The translations under genes and the position numbers were made by a program. The notes under the pieces are model-generated. The model searched no databases and had not been told where the DNA came from. It saw only the letters and a program-made list of their open reading frames with translations. This document shows positions 45,856 to 57,640 of a DNA stretch of 64,000 nucleotides, piece after piece (position 1 is the stretch's first letter; each line of letters begins with the position of its first letter). Source of the DNA: Gnetum montanum (Eukaryota; Streptophyta; Gnetopsida; Gnetales; Gnetaceae); assembly GCA_015680685.1 (NCBI GenBank), contig MNCI01005009.1, positions 116,229 through 180,228 of the forward strand. Reading direction: 5' to 3'.

Positions 45856-46429
45856 ATCAAGAAAAAACTCCATTTTGAAAGAGGAAGACGAGGCTAAAAA
45901 TATCATCTTCTAGCTTTCTAAATCTTTCATCATTGAGGGCCCTTCAACTATGATGACTAGGTACCCATCTTTCACTCTTTTTTTTATTGATTTTTGTTGC
46001 AATGTGAAAGTGTTTTCTATAGCCTAGGCTTGTTTGTGTGAAAATTTTTGGTTTTTCTTGTGTGAAATCCTGTCTTTAGGCTGTATGGTCGCATATGTAT
46101 TTTAATGTTTTATTTAGGACTCTCTTCTACAAAAATTTAAGTTTTTAAAGCCCATTCTATGCATTTTTTACCCTAAATTTTGTCGAAAAAATAGCCAAAC
46201 TTTGTGATATTTTTATAAGCTTATGGTGCATGATTTGCAATTTTGGAGTTCATGAAGCTATTAAAAAAGGTTTAATGATCAAAATAGAATAACTATTTTA
46301 AGATCTTCCATTAATTTTTGGTAATTTTTTCCATAGACTAATGCATGACATTTTTCCTATTTTCCATGATTTTTCCTCCAAAAATTGACAATGTTGGCTT
46401 ACCTAAGCAATTTTTTGGCAATGTCCTAA

Positions 46430-47180
46430 CACCCTAGGAATTTCTAGGAAGTGTAGAAGGGCTCTACACAATATTTCAAAATTTTTAAATTTTTTCTATA
46501 ATTTTCCAAGAGGTTTTACTACAATTGTTTCATTGCAAATTGGCTTCTTAAAGAAAAAATTCAAGTAATTTCGGTTCACAATTTTGAATTTTATATGTTT
46601 ATTGGTGCAATTTTGGTATGCAATTTGAGGTGATATATGCTTTTTTGTAATTTTTAAGTTATAAAAATTTTAAAATATTTTTATTATGAATTTTTCTAGC
46701 CACATGAATTGCCCTATACAGTTGTAGTTTCAATTCTTAAGCTTGTAGGCTTCCTAGCCTGTAGTGGTAGCATTGATCACTTTTTGTGTTTTTAGACTCC
46801 ATCCAAGGTCCCTAGAGGTCATTTACATGTTTTTCAGGTGCCTTAAATTTTATTTTTAATTTTTTGAAATTTTTCTTTAGCTTTCTCAAAGTTTTTACTA
46901 CAACTATTTCGCTGTAAGCTAGTTCTTCTTATAAAAATTTAAGTCAATTTGAGCTAGAATTTTAACTTTTTTTTATAGTTGATTGAGCATTGTTAGAATA
47001 AATTTGAATTTTTTATAGGATTATTTCCATTTTTTAGAGTTTTCAATAATTTTTATGCATTTTTATTAACTATAGGATTACCTTCATTAGTTCAAATTTT
47101 TTAGGCTACTTGGTTAATACTTGGTTTTATGGAATTGTAAATAGGTTCAATTTTAGCTTTTTTGTCATGGTTAAAGTTAA
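46430..47180. repeat. Two diverged copies of a segment about 380 bp apart
   Basis: TTTTACTACAATTGTTTCATTGCAAATTGGCTTCTT near 46512 corresponds to TTTTACTACAACTATTTCGCTGTAAGCTAGTTCTTCTT near 46893, with similar sequence before and after. Alignment is loose. Confidence 0.4.
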
Positions 47181-48289
47181 TGATTTTGGATTGTTATGTG
47201 TATACTTATGTAATTTTGTGTGGCAATGTTGACATTACACTTGTTATTTTTGTCTTATTGTTGTTAAATTTTATTGACTATTATTTTGTGTTTTAATGGT
47301 GGTATTGTTCATTATGTAAGGACTTTTTGAAGTCTATCTTGATAGTCATGGAACTAGTTGGGATCTTATGCTACATAGGTGTGCCTAGAAAAAATAATTT
47401 TCCTTCCAGCATGATTCTTGATCATGGCTCTTTATGATTCAGGGATAGGATCAAAGAGTTCTTAGCATACCTACTTGAAAACTTTAGTGTGATTATGTGG
47501 TCACACACTTTTATCAGGATCTACTAGCTGTATTGCCAAGTTCATGGTGAATGATCCTAGAACTCAAGTAAAAGGTGACTAGCATGATGATTCATATCCA
47601 TTGAGGACATGCAAGTTATCCTAGATTTGGGACATGCCTGAGTTCACTTGCTAAAATGTCAAAAACATCTTAATGATAGGCCACTAGATCAACGGTTTGT
47701 TTTAGAATCCTCCTAGCACCTTCTATGTTTTGCAAGCATAAGCTTCATCCTTACTTTTTATTTTGTTCCTATGTTATTTTTGTTAGGCTATTGGCTTTAA
47801 TGATTTTTAGGATCACATGTTGTAGGCATAGGATGCATGATGGAGGATTGATCAAAAGTGATCAAATCTTATCCATGGCACACATACCCTTGGAAGTTTT
47901 TGCATAAGGCCCAACCATGAAATTTGTGGTGTTGTAGTAGCTAAAGGATGGCTTTCATAAATATACTTCATATTTTTCTCAAGTCTACCACAAGTGTTTG
48001 GCCACTAGAACTACTTATACTTGGTGGGGTCTCCCAAACTTGGGTATACATGCACCTATGATTTCCAAGGCCCCTACATTGCATAAGCCAAGTAGTTATT
48101 TTCTTGTAATTTTTATTCATGTAATGTCAATGTTTTCTTACTTTGTAGTTACTTTGGCTTTAATTGGTTAATTGGATTTAACTGTGTGGTTATAAATTTA
48201 ATTTTAATTTATCATGTTTATTATTTTTTCTTTATATGGTCTAGTTATGCCAAAGGCTAATGGGCTATTCATGTTGGATTGTAGGTCCT

Positions 48290-49110
48290 ATCCCTAGATC
48301 TACCATTGTTGTGGTTACCTTAGGACATGAGGAGGAGAAGCTCATTCTCAAGTGGGATGAAGTAGACTTAGTGCAGGAGTGGTTGGCAAGTAAGGCACTC
48401 AGGGAGATCTAGCAAAGGATCATCAACGTAGGTTTTCTTGATTTGTTCATGCTTCCTAGCCTATCAATGCCTACTACAGAGGTGGTGAATGTAATTAACT
48501 CCTTTGAAAAATAAGTCAAAAAATTCATCTCTCATGTTCATGATGTGCCTGTTAGCTTGAGTGTTAATGAATCCACATTTAGTGATCTTTTCAATGTACC
48601 TTTTAATGACATCAAGGTTTGCAAATGAGCAAAACAATAGGTGATCGATAGAGAGGAGGTTAAAGGGTGGCTTAATTTCGTATTAGTGAAGGGTTGTCCT
48701 TTGATTAGTATAAGGTCATAGAGGCCAATGAGGCATATCCTCTATTTTTCTCTAAAGCTTTTCACTTGTTGCTATTGCAAAAGAAGTTCATTGGTATTCA
48801 TTAGGCTTGAACCATGAAAAATGTCCTCATCGAGGGTACTAAGTTCAACTAGGCTATGTTCTTGGTCTCTAGGCTATGAGAAGAGATTAAAAAATTCTAC
48901 AATAACCTTAATATGATATGCCACATGAACTTTGCATTTTTCACTACATATCTAAGAAGGTTCATGGAATTTTTGGTGGTCAACAAGGATGGAAAGTGGA
49001 TGAGTTATGATCCCTTCCAATTTTCCAAGCCTTGGATCAAACATATTGTTATAGTTATGTAGGTTCAAGATTCACTAGTTGAAGATGTGAGAGAATCATT
49101 GTTAGTTATC
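48290..49110 (+). pseudogene. Unrecognised decayed coding region
   Basis: A frame with few stops starts around 48300 (STIVVVTLGHEEEKLILKWD), continues through LDLFMLPSLSMPTTEVV and VSLSVNESTFSDLFNVPF, then degenerates. The pattern of alternating hydrophobic blocks and a VxExxFxDLF-type stretch is reminiscent of N-terminal regions of plant transposon or retrotransposon proteins, but I cannot name a family. It abuts the truncated integrase of F at about 49125 in opposite orientation. Confidence 0.35.
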
Positions 49111-49124
49111 ACTAAGAAATTTAG

Positions 49125-50204
49125 TGGTACACATTTTTCTTTTGTAATAAACTATCTTTAGCTCTATCCATTTTGGCTTCTCTATTGAGGAGCAAAGTCA
49201 TGAAACTTCTATCTTTATTGATTTTATCAATATATTTTTCTAGAAAATCTAATGTTCAACTTATAATATTTTTCATAATTCTAGCAAGTAAACTGTAGAC
49301 TAAGCTATAAGCTGACATTCCAATAGCCTTCTTAAATCTAATATGATCAGTCCATAATGTAGATCGTAAGAAATTGATCCAATTTTCTAGATTACCATCC
49401 ATTGATTTCTTAATGTAGGAAATAATCTTTTTATTTGTAGATTTAGCTAAGCCATTCCATTGAGGATAGTAATTTGAAGAAGAAAATATAAGGATGGATT
49501 TTTCCAATGCCCATGTTATAAATTCTTCAAATTGGAAAAGTAGGTCCATTATCGAATACCAACACTTCAGGTAGACCAAAATGACTTAGAATTTGATCTT
49601 CCAAGGACTTAATCACATTTAATGCTGAAAATTTTCTTAGAGCCTTTGCTTTAGACCATTTGGTAAAGTAATTGGTAGTTGTAAGAATAAATTTATGCTT
49701 ATCTCTCAAAGGCGTAATTGTACTAATAAAGTCTAAGCTCCATTGCTGAAATGGTCTATCCACAATCACTAGTTTTAAAGGAGCTCTAGCCTTTTTAATT
49801 TTTGATCCATGAATTTGACATTTATAACATCATTGAATTTTTAAACTAATATCTTGATACATACTAGGTCAATAAAAATCATAATGAAGTATATCTTGCA
49901 TAGTAGACTTAGGAGATTCATAGAACAAATTAGAATGATCATGGAATTATTCTAAAATAGGACAAATTTGATCATTATTGATACATTCTAAAAAAATCCC
50001 TCTAAAATCATTTCTATATAATATTTCATCTTTAATCATAAATTTATTTTCCTTTTTAAAGAAAGCTCTCTTTTGACTTGCAATTAGGTTATTTGAAACC
50101 TTTTGTGTATTAAGGAATTCTAGAATTTCATCATAACAATTTTCTTCACAAGGCTTAAGTACACATACTTCATCTTCTCTATCCATTAATTTGGCTAATT
50201 CCAC
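49125..50204 (-). pseudogene. Integrase of Ty3/gypsy element F
   Basis: Minus strand: linker (49947-50204), zinc-binding region, then WSLDFI with the first Asp and VFDNGPTF with the second (49527-49769). Next is YYPQWNG followed by LAKSTNK (about 49465), where Lys replaces the catalytic Glu. The C-terminal part with SAYSLVYS reaches about 49125 and is cut there by unrelated plus-strand sequence, so the 3' end of F is missing. Confidence 0.85.
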
Positions 50205-50279
50205 TCCTTTAATAATTTTTCATATTTCCAATGAAAATATAAAACCTTCAAGCTTTATGAGTCATTTTCATCTTTTTAA

Positions 50280-51283
50280 TCAAATTTTATTTTGGGCTAA
50301 GAATTGTTTAACTGTAGGCTCTATTAGCATAATATAAACTAATGAGCTTTTCAAGTAATATTTGAAATGTAGAAGTGTCTTAGTAACTGTGAATGCTTGT
50401 TTCTCTAAGTTTGAATAATTTAACTCTAAACCATTCAATTGATATCCAAAAAAATTTGATAAGTTCACCTTGACCTTCATCTTTTTAAGTTAAAATGATA
50501 GTAACTAAATCACTTGAAGAAAAAACATATAACCAAAAGTCTTCTTTCAATTTTGGTTTTACCAAGTATGAAGCTTCTTGAATATCTTTCTTATTTTCCA
50601 CTAAGGCTCTCTTTGATTCTAGTGTTTTCTCTACTAGGATATCTATCTTTAGCATATGTATCAAAGGTTTAGTAATTTTGGTGAACCCAAGGACAAATTT
50701 GTTAACAAAATTTATCTTTTCAAAGAAAGATCTAATAGTTTTTTTATTTGTAGGATGCTCAATATTTTGTACTACTTGAATTTAAGAATTATCTATAGTA
50801 ATTTATTTTTGACAAATAACATGGCCTAGCAAACTTCCTAATTTAACCCCAAAGATACATTTCTTAGGATTTAATGAAATATCATACTCACGACATTTTT
50901 CAAAAACTTGTTGAAGCTAACCAATATGATCTTCTTTCCTTTTTTAAAAGATAATGATATCATCCAAATAAACAACAATGAACTACCTATTAAACCTTTA
51001 AAGGCTAAATCCATTACTCTTTGAAAAGTAGCTCCAGCATTTGACAATCTAAAAGAAATTCTTTGGTAAGTGTAAGTTCCCCACTTGGTAATAAATGTTG
51101 TTTTATATCTATCATCCTTATCTACCATGATCTTATTATAGCCTAAAAAACCATTTAGGAAAGAATATACTTACAACCTAATACTTTAATCAACATCTCA
51201 TCAATTATAGGAAGTGGGTATTTATCTTTTTCAGAGGCTTCATTCAAATTTCTAAAACCTACACAAAGCCTAATATCACCATT
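50280..51283 (-). pseudogene. RT (C-terminal part) and gypsy-type RNase H of element F
   Basis: From the insertion point of copy E, RT continues with GDIRLCVGFRNLNEAS, KDKYPLPIIDEML, then FITKWGTYTYQRI and NAGATFQRVMDLAFKGLIG (50871-51128). The YxDD region is frameshifted near 50970. RNase H follows at 50280-50480 (LNGLELNYSNLEKQA), in which the usual T-D-H is I-E-P. The N-terminal part of RT lies at 57061-57260. Confidence 0.85.
51279..51283. repeat. Target site duplication of copy E, left (CCATT)
   Basis: Pairs with TCATT at 57056-57060, one transition apart. Removing E with one copy restores the RT frame of F (KKN-GDIRLC). Confidence 0.82.
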
Positions 51284-52043
51284 TGATGAGTGGCGAGGTA
51301 CCACTACACTCAACCATACGAATACGAGTGTCTCACGTGCGATTTGATCAAACTCCAAGGAGTAAGTGCTTACATGCCTTAATGGAACATTAGTTAATCA
51401 ATCATTGTCCTCCCAAACTTACTTGTATTGTCACAGTTGTATGGTTAAGTAAGTCTGAGGTATGTGATTTGTATAACTTTTATCTTTTTAACGCCTATGC
51501 TAGTAGGGAAAGGTAAAGAGAACTAAATAACTAATTTTAATTAACTATTTACTAGCTAAGCTTTAATTATCCTAGCATTAGTATCCATTCCCACTTGCCG
51601 CACACACCCTGAACCAATGCAATGCTACTGGGATTACCAAATGCTACTCATCACTGGGTTACCAAGCATTACACATGTGCTCAAAGTGGTCATACTGAAT
51701 GCACTTAACTAGGAGAGTCAAGGGTTGAGAGAGATTAATTATCTAGGAAAGCATTTAAACATTTAACAATCATTAAATCCTATTTAGCTTAGTCCATATG
51801 CTACAAGGTTTATCAGAAAGTTCATCTTTATTGTCGTACACAAATGTGTGCTTAGGTACAATTTGCTCGAATAAAGATCTATTCACTTTGAGACTCCTAC
51901 TAGGGGCACATGGAAATTATTCTAACTCTGGAATGGTAAAACTACTATAGTTTGGCTAAGGGACTAACTCTAGATGAGTGAACAAGGGAAAGCTACCTCT
52001 TATTTATAGACATGATGGCGGGCCGCGATATCGCAGCTCATCA
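51284..52043 (-). mobile_element. 3' LTR of copy E
   Basis: 760 bp, TGATGAGTGGCGAGG... to ...GCAGCTCATCA. It has a TATA element at 52001-52009. It carries only one CGATATCG motif near its end, while the 5' LTR of the same element has more; this explains the 33-bp length difference. Confidence 0.92.
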
Positions 52044-53923
52044 TACCCCCATGACTGAATGAAAACTCTTCCTCGAGTTCCTTACAAAATATTTGAAAGG
52101 TATGGGATTATTGAATTGAATGACACTAATAGTGAATGGGGTGACATGTGAATGGATAATCATTATAATACATGACAAATTAGTGTTCATGAAAACAAGA
52201 GTGAACACTATACACATTTGACATCCAGCCTTACTTGGCAGCTGAGAGAGAAGAGAGAAGAGAGAAGAGAGAGAGAAAATAAGTCATCTATTGTTGCCAA
52301 TGCCAGCATTGCGCCTTTCATTGTCCATCCATGAGTGTGTTATCAATCTTGTTCCTTTCATAACTGCTTCAGCACCAATCCATTTCAAGTGTTTCCTTTA
52401 GATCCAATTAGTTGTAGTATGATTGTCATCTGCACACACAACACAATCTGATATTAGCAAGGGTAAATGACTCACAATGTAGTTAATACCTTGCCTTAGT
52501 GTAAGGTCCATTGGCTGAGTTGTGATATGGCTAATGTGGATCTAGAGATATAATACTAGTGGCTACCCAAGGTGTAGGTGTTAGGAGAAAATCGAAAAAA
52601 TTGGACTAGGACCCCCATGATTGAGAGCAAACCTCTGGTAGCGAGAGAATGGAAAAAGATAAGGAATAAGAAAGATGGAGAAAAAGGAAAAACGACAACA
52701 CCGATAAAATATATGTCAAAGATGGAAATGAAAAAAATAAATGTTGATTGCAAAAATGTTTAGGGGAAAGAAATTAAAGGATGGACCAAATAGGAATGTC
52801 AACGGGTCCTCCCCAAAGTAGGCTCATGCCCTTAATTCCCTAACAATCCCACATTCAAAGAGTTTGTAGGCTCTAGAAAATGTCATTTGTTAGCAAGAGT
52901 TAAATTCTTAACCACAAGAGTTTACCAAAAATAAAACAATGCATCAACCAAAATATAGACTATTGATATAACTAGTAATGAGTTGAAAAATGGAGAAAGA
53001 ATGATGGAAAGAAGAGAATGGAATGGAGTCTCAAGAACAAGGTGATGTATAGTCCCTTGTGTATTAAATGTTAATGTGACTTAGTAGATCCCATTCCAAA
53101 TCTAGCCTCAAACAATCCACATCCAATGAATTCGCATTAATGCATTTGGCCAATCCATCCACTTGGAGTAACAAGAATGCTTTTGCCAAAAAGTCACCAC
53201 CATTCCAACGAAATGAGAAAGGAGAAAGTAGTAAGCGAGAAGGGCCTTAGTTAGAGGGAACATGTTTATTTGGTTCCATAATTAGTGCTTGTAGCCTAGA
53301 TGATTATTTTGTCTAAGGGATGTGCTTTGAAATCCATTTTTCTTTGCATAAGAACCACACCATACAAAGACTTATTATTTTAATTAACTTAGCTTCCCAA
53401 TAATGGAGCAATGTCAGAATGGTAAAGAAAAGCCAAGAAGGAAACATCCAAGCACCCAAGAGAATGACCAACACAAATGCATGAGATTCCTTTGAAGTCA
53501 CACCCTTTTCAATCCTTGAGGCCTTCCTTAGTTTGAGAAATGCCCAATCACCAATTTGTTGATAGTTCTTATTATTAAAGGAAAGGGACTGTATAGTTCC
53601 AAGCCATGAGAGACCATAGAAATTCATGGTTGCATGGATGATGTGGACTCATTTCTTGTTATATCAAAAGAACCATACTTTAGTATCAACATCATTACTT
53701 AAAGGTAAAAACAAAACATCAGCAATCAATGGAATACAGCTCATACCACCATCAGGAGCACTTATTAGGTGACAAATCAAACAAAATAAACAAACACACA
53801 AATAAACGAAAAAGTATGAATGATGTTGCAAAACAAAAAAAAAAGTTAAAGAAATTTGTAAAACAAAAATGTGTAAAAAAAAACTTAAAAAAAACTGAGG
53901 GCCTTGATTGATTAGCATAGGTG
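52044..53923 (-). mobile_element. Conserved 3' non-coding region of copy E
   Basis: Begins with the polypurine tract complement TACCCCCATGAC and is collinear with the corresponding regions of copies B and C. It contains a GA-rich run near 52244-52280 and the GGGCCTTAGTTAGAGGGAAC block near 53241. No pol domain. Confidence 0.82.
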
Positions 53924-56114
53924 GCCATCTCCCCCATGACTAAGTTGGAAGGGGGAGATCCGAAATAATGAGTGAGGTCATATTTTCTCCGATGTGTTAT
54001 GTGCATTGACTATTCTAGATTTATGATAAGATTTGGTCTATTTCACATCAACTAGTATTTTCCTATTGGAGCATTTTTTTGAATCTTTTAGGTTCCAAAT
54101 TCCTCCAATTGATGTTTTCAAGTTAAGGGTTGGAAGTTGGCGACACTCTTGCTTTAGTGCATCTATGCTTTTTATGTGGGCACAAGTTGGTCCCCCAGTT
54201 AGTTCCATGCATGTTGGTGAGTTTCTCTCTTGATTAGCTGTCAACCATTGGATGTCTACTTGTTGTGTGGTTGCTACATATAGGCATTTTTGTATGTTAA
54301 TTTCATGGGCACACTGGTTGCATGTAAGCAATGTTGAACATTCTTGTACGTAATCACCCCTTGTATCACTGTATGTGATGCATGGAACTATCTTCTTCTC
54401 GATCTTCACAAAAGTGTTTTCCTTAGATATTTCTAGGAAAAGATCATGGATTCCTAGGCATGCATTTATGGTACTGAGCCATGCCCTTACCATTATTATT
54501 GGGAAGTCCCCTTTGTCATTATTTACTTATATCACTAGGAAATCAGCTGGGTATGACCAACCATACATAGTGGTAATGATGTCCTCCACCAGTCCCAAGG
54601 GAACAATGATAGATTGGTCAGCCAGCTCTAAGAGAATATTTCTCTTCTTTAGTGGAGGCAAGTTTCAGGCTTTATACATCTCTTGTGATATTAAGTTGAC
54701 TGCAGAACCTGAGTTCATAAGAGCTTTACATGGTTCATTCCCAGCGACTTGGAGATAGATTAAAGGACTTCCAGAGTCTGAAAATTTCCTAGGAAGGTGG
54801 CCCTCCTTAATCCAGTCCATGATGGTATGTGTTAACATAACTATATGCGTTGAGCTCTATTTTTGGTTTGAAGGGAGCTCTGAAGCCTTATTTGATGGAG
54901 AAGCGTTCGGAGGCTTAACCGCTTGTGGTTGTGAGAGCTTGTTTGGGTTGTTGGTTCTAAAGAAAGGATGGTCATACTGGCATATCTCACATCCACTGTC
55001 ATTGTCCATATCTAAATCCACAACCTATTTGGTGATAGCCATTTTACCCTTACCTTTTTTATGTGCATGGTCCAAATCCCTCTTTTTCCTTTTGTCATAG
55101 TCACTACTTCACTTCTTAGACTCCTCTACGATTTTTAGAACGGTTTCAAATCTACTATCTAAGGAGTTCCACATTTGGTGTACCTTTACTAAAACTTCTA
55201 TTATTAATTTTTAGAGTAGCAAGGTTTTCCTATTCACCAACTCTTCAAGTGGTGATTCTTCCTCCTCCTCACAAAACATTACTCCCCGTTTTGGGAGGGA
55301 AGGATCACATTTGTACTCTTCCGTACTTTCTCTCTTACGTAGCTCTCCTTCTTCCTTAGCTACTTGCTCCAAAAATCTATGAACCTGATGGGACCTAAGC
55401 TCTAATTATCTCCCTTGGGCATACATTCCAAGGGTTCTCCTAGTTTCATGCCTAAGTCCATCTACGAGATGGCGTAGTTGATCCTGTTGCAAGTAACCAT
55501 GGCCCAAGCAATGATGTAACAGTGCATAATATCAGCCCATGGCAGCATCCAAGGGTTCATGATTTCTCTGCTTCCAAGTTGAACACTCGAGAGTACGTTT
55601 GATACTTATCATTAAAAAGTTCTAGCATCATACTCCACCTTCGAATGGATTCCGGTTCTAAGGACCAGTACTAGCTTTCCACGTCCTTTACTAGTGTCCT
55701 TCGGAACAACTTTAATTTTTGCCATTCATTCTCAGTATTTTGCAAGGCACATGCATCATGAAATTCTTGTGCCTTGCAAAATATTGAGAATTAGTGTTAG
55801 GGACTGCTTGGTCTGGAGGAAACACTATATTTCTCCCTAACACTGATTCTCAATATTTTGCAAGATACAAGAGCACAAAGGAGCATGTTAGGGACTGCTT
55901 GGTCTGGAGGCAATACTATGTTACCCTCCAAGTTTCTCCAACATATTTGCTAATCTTGATGGAGAATAATGTTGGGTACATGTTCATCGTGATGAATATA
56001 TCCCACTTGGCACTGTTGAGGAACTGGCAGATCTTGGTTACATGTGTTGTGCCACCAACTATCTCTAGTGTTGTTCCTAGGCGGTGAAGTGATTTTGTGT
56101 GAAGAAGAAGATAT
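53924..56114 (-). pseudogene. Gag-protease of copy E
   Basis: The family start codon is ATA (56112-56114). The N-terminal block (to about 55890) has two adjacent Trp codons, one matching the position of the TGA in copy B. After the foldback at 55728-55925, the gag core is kept in part, then a deletion removes the segment between the Pro-rich region and the Cys-His cluster. Protease and tail form an open frame at 54038-54493 (LGIHDLFLEISKEN, then CNQCAHE and RRQLPTLNLKTSIGG), which shows the ancestral tail without a stop. Confidence 0.85.
55728..55864. repeat. Two overlapping inverted repeats in gag of copy E
   Basis: Arms 55728-55751 and 55768-55791 (24 bp, one mismatch, 16-bp loop) and arms 55773-55803 and 55834-55864 (31 bp, one mismatch, 30-bp spacer) share one arm region. 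In addition, TGTTAGGGACTGCTTGGTCT occurs at 55796 and again at 55887. The structure replaces a gag segment present in copies B and C. Confidence 0.88.
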
Positions 56115-56241
56115 TTTTATCTTATTCGGTGTGCTATTTACCATTATCTTATTTTTTTCTCTTGATTAACCCTAAGGGTTCATTCTAGCATCCCAACAAT
56201 GTGAATGATCTCCTATGTTCTACGTAGTGCACAAACAACTA

Positions 56242-56261
56242 AGTCCTCGACAATGGTGTCA
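56242..56261 (-). other. Primer binding site of copy E, degraded
   Basis: The minus strand reads TGACACCATTGTCGAGGACT, next to the LTR. tRNA-Asp type with several mutations. Confidence 0.7.
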
Positions 56262-56262
56262 A

Positions 56263-57055
56263 TGATGAGTGGCGAGGTATCCCTACACTCAACCATATGA
56301 ATACGAGCGTCTCATGTGTGATCTGGTCGAACTCCAAGGACTAAGTTCTTACATGCCTTAATGGAACACTTAAGGTTAATCAATCGTTGTCCTCCCAAAC
56401 TTACTTGTATTTTCATGGTTGTATGGTTAAATTTGAGGTATGTGATTTTTATAACTTTTATCTTTTTAATGCCTATGCTAGTACGGAAAGATGAAGAGAA
56501 CTAAATAACTAATTTTAATTAACTATTCAATAACTAAGATTTAATTATCCTAGCATCAGTATCCATTCCCACTTTCCGCACACACCCAGAACCAGTGCAA
56601 CGCTACTGGGATTACCAAATGCTACTCAATATTGGGTTACAAAGTGTTACACACATGCTCGAAGCGGGCACACTGAATGCACTTAGCTAGGAGAGTCAAG
56701 GGTTGAGAGAGATTAATTATCTAGGAAATAATTTAAACATTTAACAATAATTAAATCCTATTTATCTTAGTCCATATGCTACAAGGTTTATCAGAAAGTT
56801 CATCTTTATTGCCATACACAAATGTGTGCTCAGGTACAATTTGCTCAAATAAAGATGTGTTCACTTTGAGACTCCTACTACGGGCACATGGAAATTATTC
56901 TAACTCTGGAATGGTAAAATTACTATAGTTTGGCTAAGGGACTAACTCTAGATGAGTGAACAAGGGAAATATGCCTCTTATTTATAGACATGATGGCGGT
57001 CCATAATATCACGTACGTGATATTGCAGGGGTCGACGCGATATCGCGGCTCATCA
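56263..57055 (-). mobile_element. 5' LTR of copy E
   Basis: 793 bp, TGATGAGTGGCGAGG... to ...GCGGCTCATCA. TATA element at 56979-56987. The U3 start contains the 20-bp perfect palindrome AATATCACGTACGTGATATT (about 57006-57025) and a CGATATCG motif. Confidence 0.92.
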
Positions 57056-57060
57056 TCATT

Positions 57061-57640
57061 CTTCTTTCCTATTCGAATAGAGTTAGCAAGACATGTCAGA
57101 TATTAGATTGGATATATGATTTGAGCTTGCAATAACTTCTTAATCTTAGCTTCCATGATGGGATCAAATGATTTCCTTTGGTTTTGTATAGCTACCTTAC
57201 AATCGTCTATCAAAGGAATCTTATGTGTATCAAATCTAGTCTAAAAGTTTTAAGATCATCATAAGAACAAACAATACTTTCCAAATTATTTTTTAAGAAT
57301 AATAATAAATTTTTCTTAAAACTATATCCTTTTCGTTTATGACATTTAACATCTTTGATATCTCACTAGATCTAAGATTCACTACTTCAAAAGCTTGATT
57401 GTTTGGATTCTATATGTCTTTTCTAGTAAGCAAATTTTTGCTAAACTCATTTTCATAATTAATCACCTTTTAGGGAATAGAATTTGTCTTAAACCTTGAC
57501 ATTGTTTCTAGTATGATTTGACTTTTGAATTTCTGTTTATTTTTCATAAACCTGAGTACTTAATCATCATCTTCAATTACTTGTAAATGCTTTATGTTAT
57601 CTGGTATTGATGATTGATGTTCATTCTCAATCATTACAAC
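57061..57640 (-). pseudogene. N-terminal linker and start of RT of element F
   Basis: Minus strand: a poorly conserved stretch, then SYDDLKTF, an RxLL-type block, the FDPIMEAKIKKLLQAQIIYPI stretch and LANSIRIGKKN at the insertion site of copy E. This is the standard run-up to a Ty3/gypsy RT, so RT starts here and continues at 51283. A few stops. Confidence 0.82.

Larger units (their letters stand above)
43481..48289. other. No supported gene; repeats and unassigned DNA
   Basis: Region upstream of G. Short frames only, heavy T-rich stretches (about 46000-47300), an assembly joint at 45801, and the degenerate repeats listed separately. Confidence 0.55.
51284..57055 (-). mobile_element. LTR element copy E (gag-only family), inserted in RT of F
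   Basis: 5.8-kb minus-strand element: 5' LTR 56263-57055, PBS 56242-56261, broken gag-protease 56114-53924, 3' non-coding region 53923-52044, 3' LTR 52043-51284. Same layout as B and C and again no pol. Internal changes are a deletion of roughly 570 bp in gag (junction near 54969), a foldback rearrangement at 55728-55925, and an extra stretch of about 100 bp (about 53972-54075) near the end of the gag-protease tail. Confidence 0.93.
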
